NCBI RefSeq assembly: GCF_014202415.1
Contig: NZ_JACHGR010000002.1
Span: 248,001 to 312,000 of the forward strand
Origin: Tolumonas osonensis
GTDB taxonomy: Bacteria; Pseudomonadota; Gammaproteobacteria; Enterobacterales; Aeromonadaceae
DNA: 64,000 nucleotides
Direction of reading: 5' to 3'
Shown: positions 63,136-64,000 of the stretch, piece after piece
How the letters are laid out: each line of letters begins with the position of its first letter
How positions within the stretch are numbered: the first letter of the stretch is position 1
Translations under genes and position numbers: made by a program
Notes under the pieces: generated by a model
What the model saw: the letters and a program-made list of their open reading frames with translations, nothing else
Told to the model about the DNA's origin: nothing
Database searches by the model: none

Positions 63136-64000
63136 ATGCTCAACGGTAACTACCGACCTGAAAATATGAAGCCGGTTATTCAGTGGCCATTGCTAATGAT
63201 CCTCTCGGCAGTTTTTGCGTTTTGTCTGCAATGGATAAAACTGCCGGGTGCGCTACTGCTGGGCCCGATGCTGGCCGGTATTGTCTGGAGTTTAAATGGC
63301 GGTACGCTGCAGCTTCCCCGTAAATTATTTATCGCCGCACAAGCCATCATCGGTTGTCTGGTGGCGCAGTCGATCTCATCCGGGATGCTTTCCACCTTTG
63401 CCCAGCACTGGCTACTGTTTCCATTTATTGTGTTCTCGACTATCGCCGCCAGCAGCCTGATGGGCTGGGTGATCAGTAAACTCAATGTACTGCCGGGGAC
63501 CACCGCGATCTGGGGTTCCTCGCCCGGTGCCGCAGCAGCCATGGTCCTGATGGCCGAAGAATTTGGTGCCGATTCCCGGCTGGTCGCCTTTATGCAATAT
63601 CTGCGGGTGATTGTGGTGGCCAGTGCCGCATCCATTATTGCCCGCTTCTGGGTTGATACCGGTGACATAACCGCTACGCCGATCGTCTGGTTCCCGCCCT
63701 TACAATGGGCCACCCTCCACACGCTGTTGCTGGCATTCGCAGGGATCATCATTGGTCGTCTGGCCCGTATTCCGTCCGGCGCCATGCTGGTTCCCATGAT
63801 GCTGGGCATGGCACTGCAAAGCCGTCAGCTGATGACGATCGATCTGCCGGAATGGCTGCTCAGTATTGCTTATGCATTGATGGGCTGGCGTATCGGGCTA
63901 AGTTTTACCCGCGCGGTTCTGCAGCATGCAATCCGCGGGTTACCACAAATCATCCTTTCCATCGTGCTGCTGGTTGGGTTTTGTGGCGGCCTGGCCTGGC
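63136..64000 (+). CDS. AbrB-family membrane protein (ammonia monooxygenase-like), 3' end missing
   Basis: The frame is open from ATG 63136 to the window end, giving at least 288 residues. WPLLMILSAVFAFCLQWIKLPGALLLGPMLAGIVW is the typical N-terminal AbrB duplication unit, and PGTTAIWGSSPGAAAAMVLMAEEFGADSRLVAFMQYLRVIVVASAA the conserved central motif. It is highly hydrophobic, with about nine helices visible. ATG 63166 (MKPVIQW) is an alternative start. Function in bacteria is uncertain, and a transporter or regulator role has been proposed for the family. Confidence 0.88.
   Translation, partial: MLNGNYRPENMKPVIQWPLLMILSAVFAFCLQWIKLPGALLLGPMLAGIVWSLNGGTLQLPRKLFIAAQAIIGCLVAQSISSGMLSTFAQHWLLFPFIVFSTIAASSLMGWVISKLNVLPGTTAIWGSSPGAAAAMVLMAEEFGADSRLVAFMQYLRVIVVASAASIIARFWVDTGDITATPIVWFPPLQWATLHTLLLAFAGIIIGRLARIPSGAMLVPMMLGMALQSRQLMTIDLPEWLLSIAYALMGWRIGLSFTRAVLQHAIRGLPQIILSIVLLVGFCGGLAW

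Overview
The window is a dense stretch of a gammaproteobacterial chromosome of roughly 50% GC. A bifunctional hisB, a fused hisIE, the kgu-edd-eda block, nirBD with a NasT-type regulator and an EmrRAB-type efflux cassette together suggest an Aeromonadales member (Tolumonas- or Aeromonas-like). That placement is inference from gene content. I see no rRNA, tRNA, CRISPR array, prophage or complete insertion sequence.

Layout. 1-4.6 kb: the distal half of the histidine operon (hisC cut by the left edge, then hisB-hisH-hisA-hisF-hisIE), closed by a strong terminator. 4.8-6.8 kb: a REC-REC-GGDEF protein and gpmA with a perfect Fur box. 7.3-12.1 kb: a MarR regulator and a three-gene drug efflux pump, with a palindromic operator. 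12.1-14.7 kb: a CadR/PbrR-type MerR regulator divergent from a heavy-metal ATPase, sharing a textbook 19-bp-spaced MerR promoter. 14.8-16.9 kb: an acetyltransferase, a glutamine amidotransferase-like protein and an exported dienelactone hydrolase.

17.0-36.4 kb, all on the minus strand: nitrate assimilation together with the cofactors it needs. In transcription order the genes are nasA (nitrate reductase), cobA (siroheme), nasT (ANTAR antiterminator), nrtA-nrtB-nrtD (nitrate ABC transporter), a NarK-type nitrate transporter, a PP2C phosphatase/Ser-Thr kinase fusion, nirB-nirD, moeA-moeB, then moaA-mobA-moaB-moaC-moaD-moaE. nasA, nrtA and nirB each follow a leader ending in an intrinsic terminator, which fits antitermination by NasT. 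The nirB leader is a diverged copy of the nasT-nrtA intergenic region and still carries the last codons of nasT.

36.6-45.2 kb: a frameshifted uracil-DNA glycosylase-family gene, a small orphan gene, two 2-hydroxyacid dehydrogenases, a P2-type cation ATPase with an MFS transporter, a phosphoribosyltransferase and a DeoR regulator. 45.5-52.1 kb: kguE-kguK-kguT-kguD-edd-eda, a complete route from external 2-ketogluconate to pyruvate plus glyceraldehyde-3-phosphate, with three copies of a PtxS-like palindrome, one of them inside kguK. 52.5-56.6 kb: an AT-rich two-gene Hachiman-type anti-phage system (hamA, hamB) lying between that operon and its probable LacI-family regulator ptxS (56.8-57.9 kb). 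57.9-61.9 kb: a Fur-box-preceded tonB-exbB-exbD-small membrane proteins-PepSY iron-uptake operon. 62-64 kb: a small orphan gene, an exported NTF2-like protein, and an AbrB-family membrane protein gene cut by the right edge.
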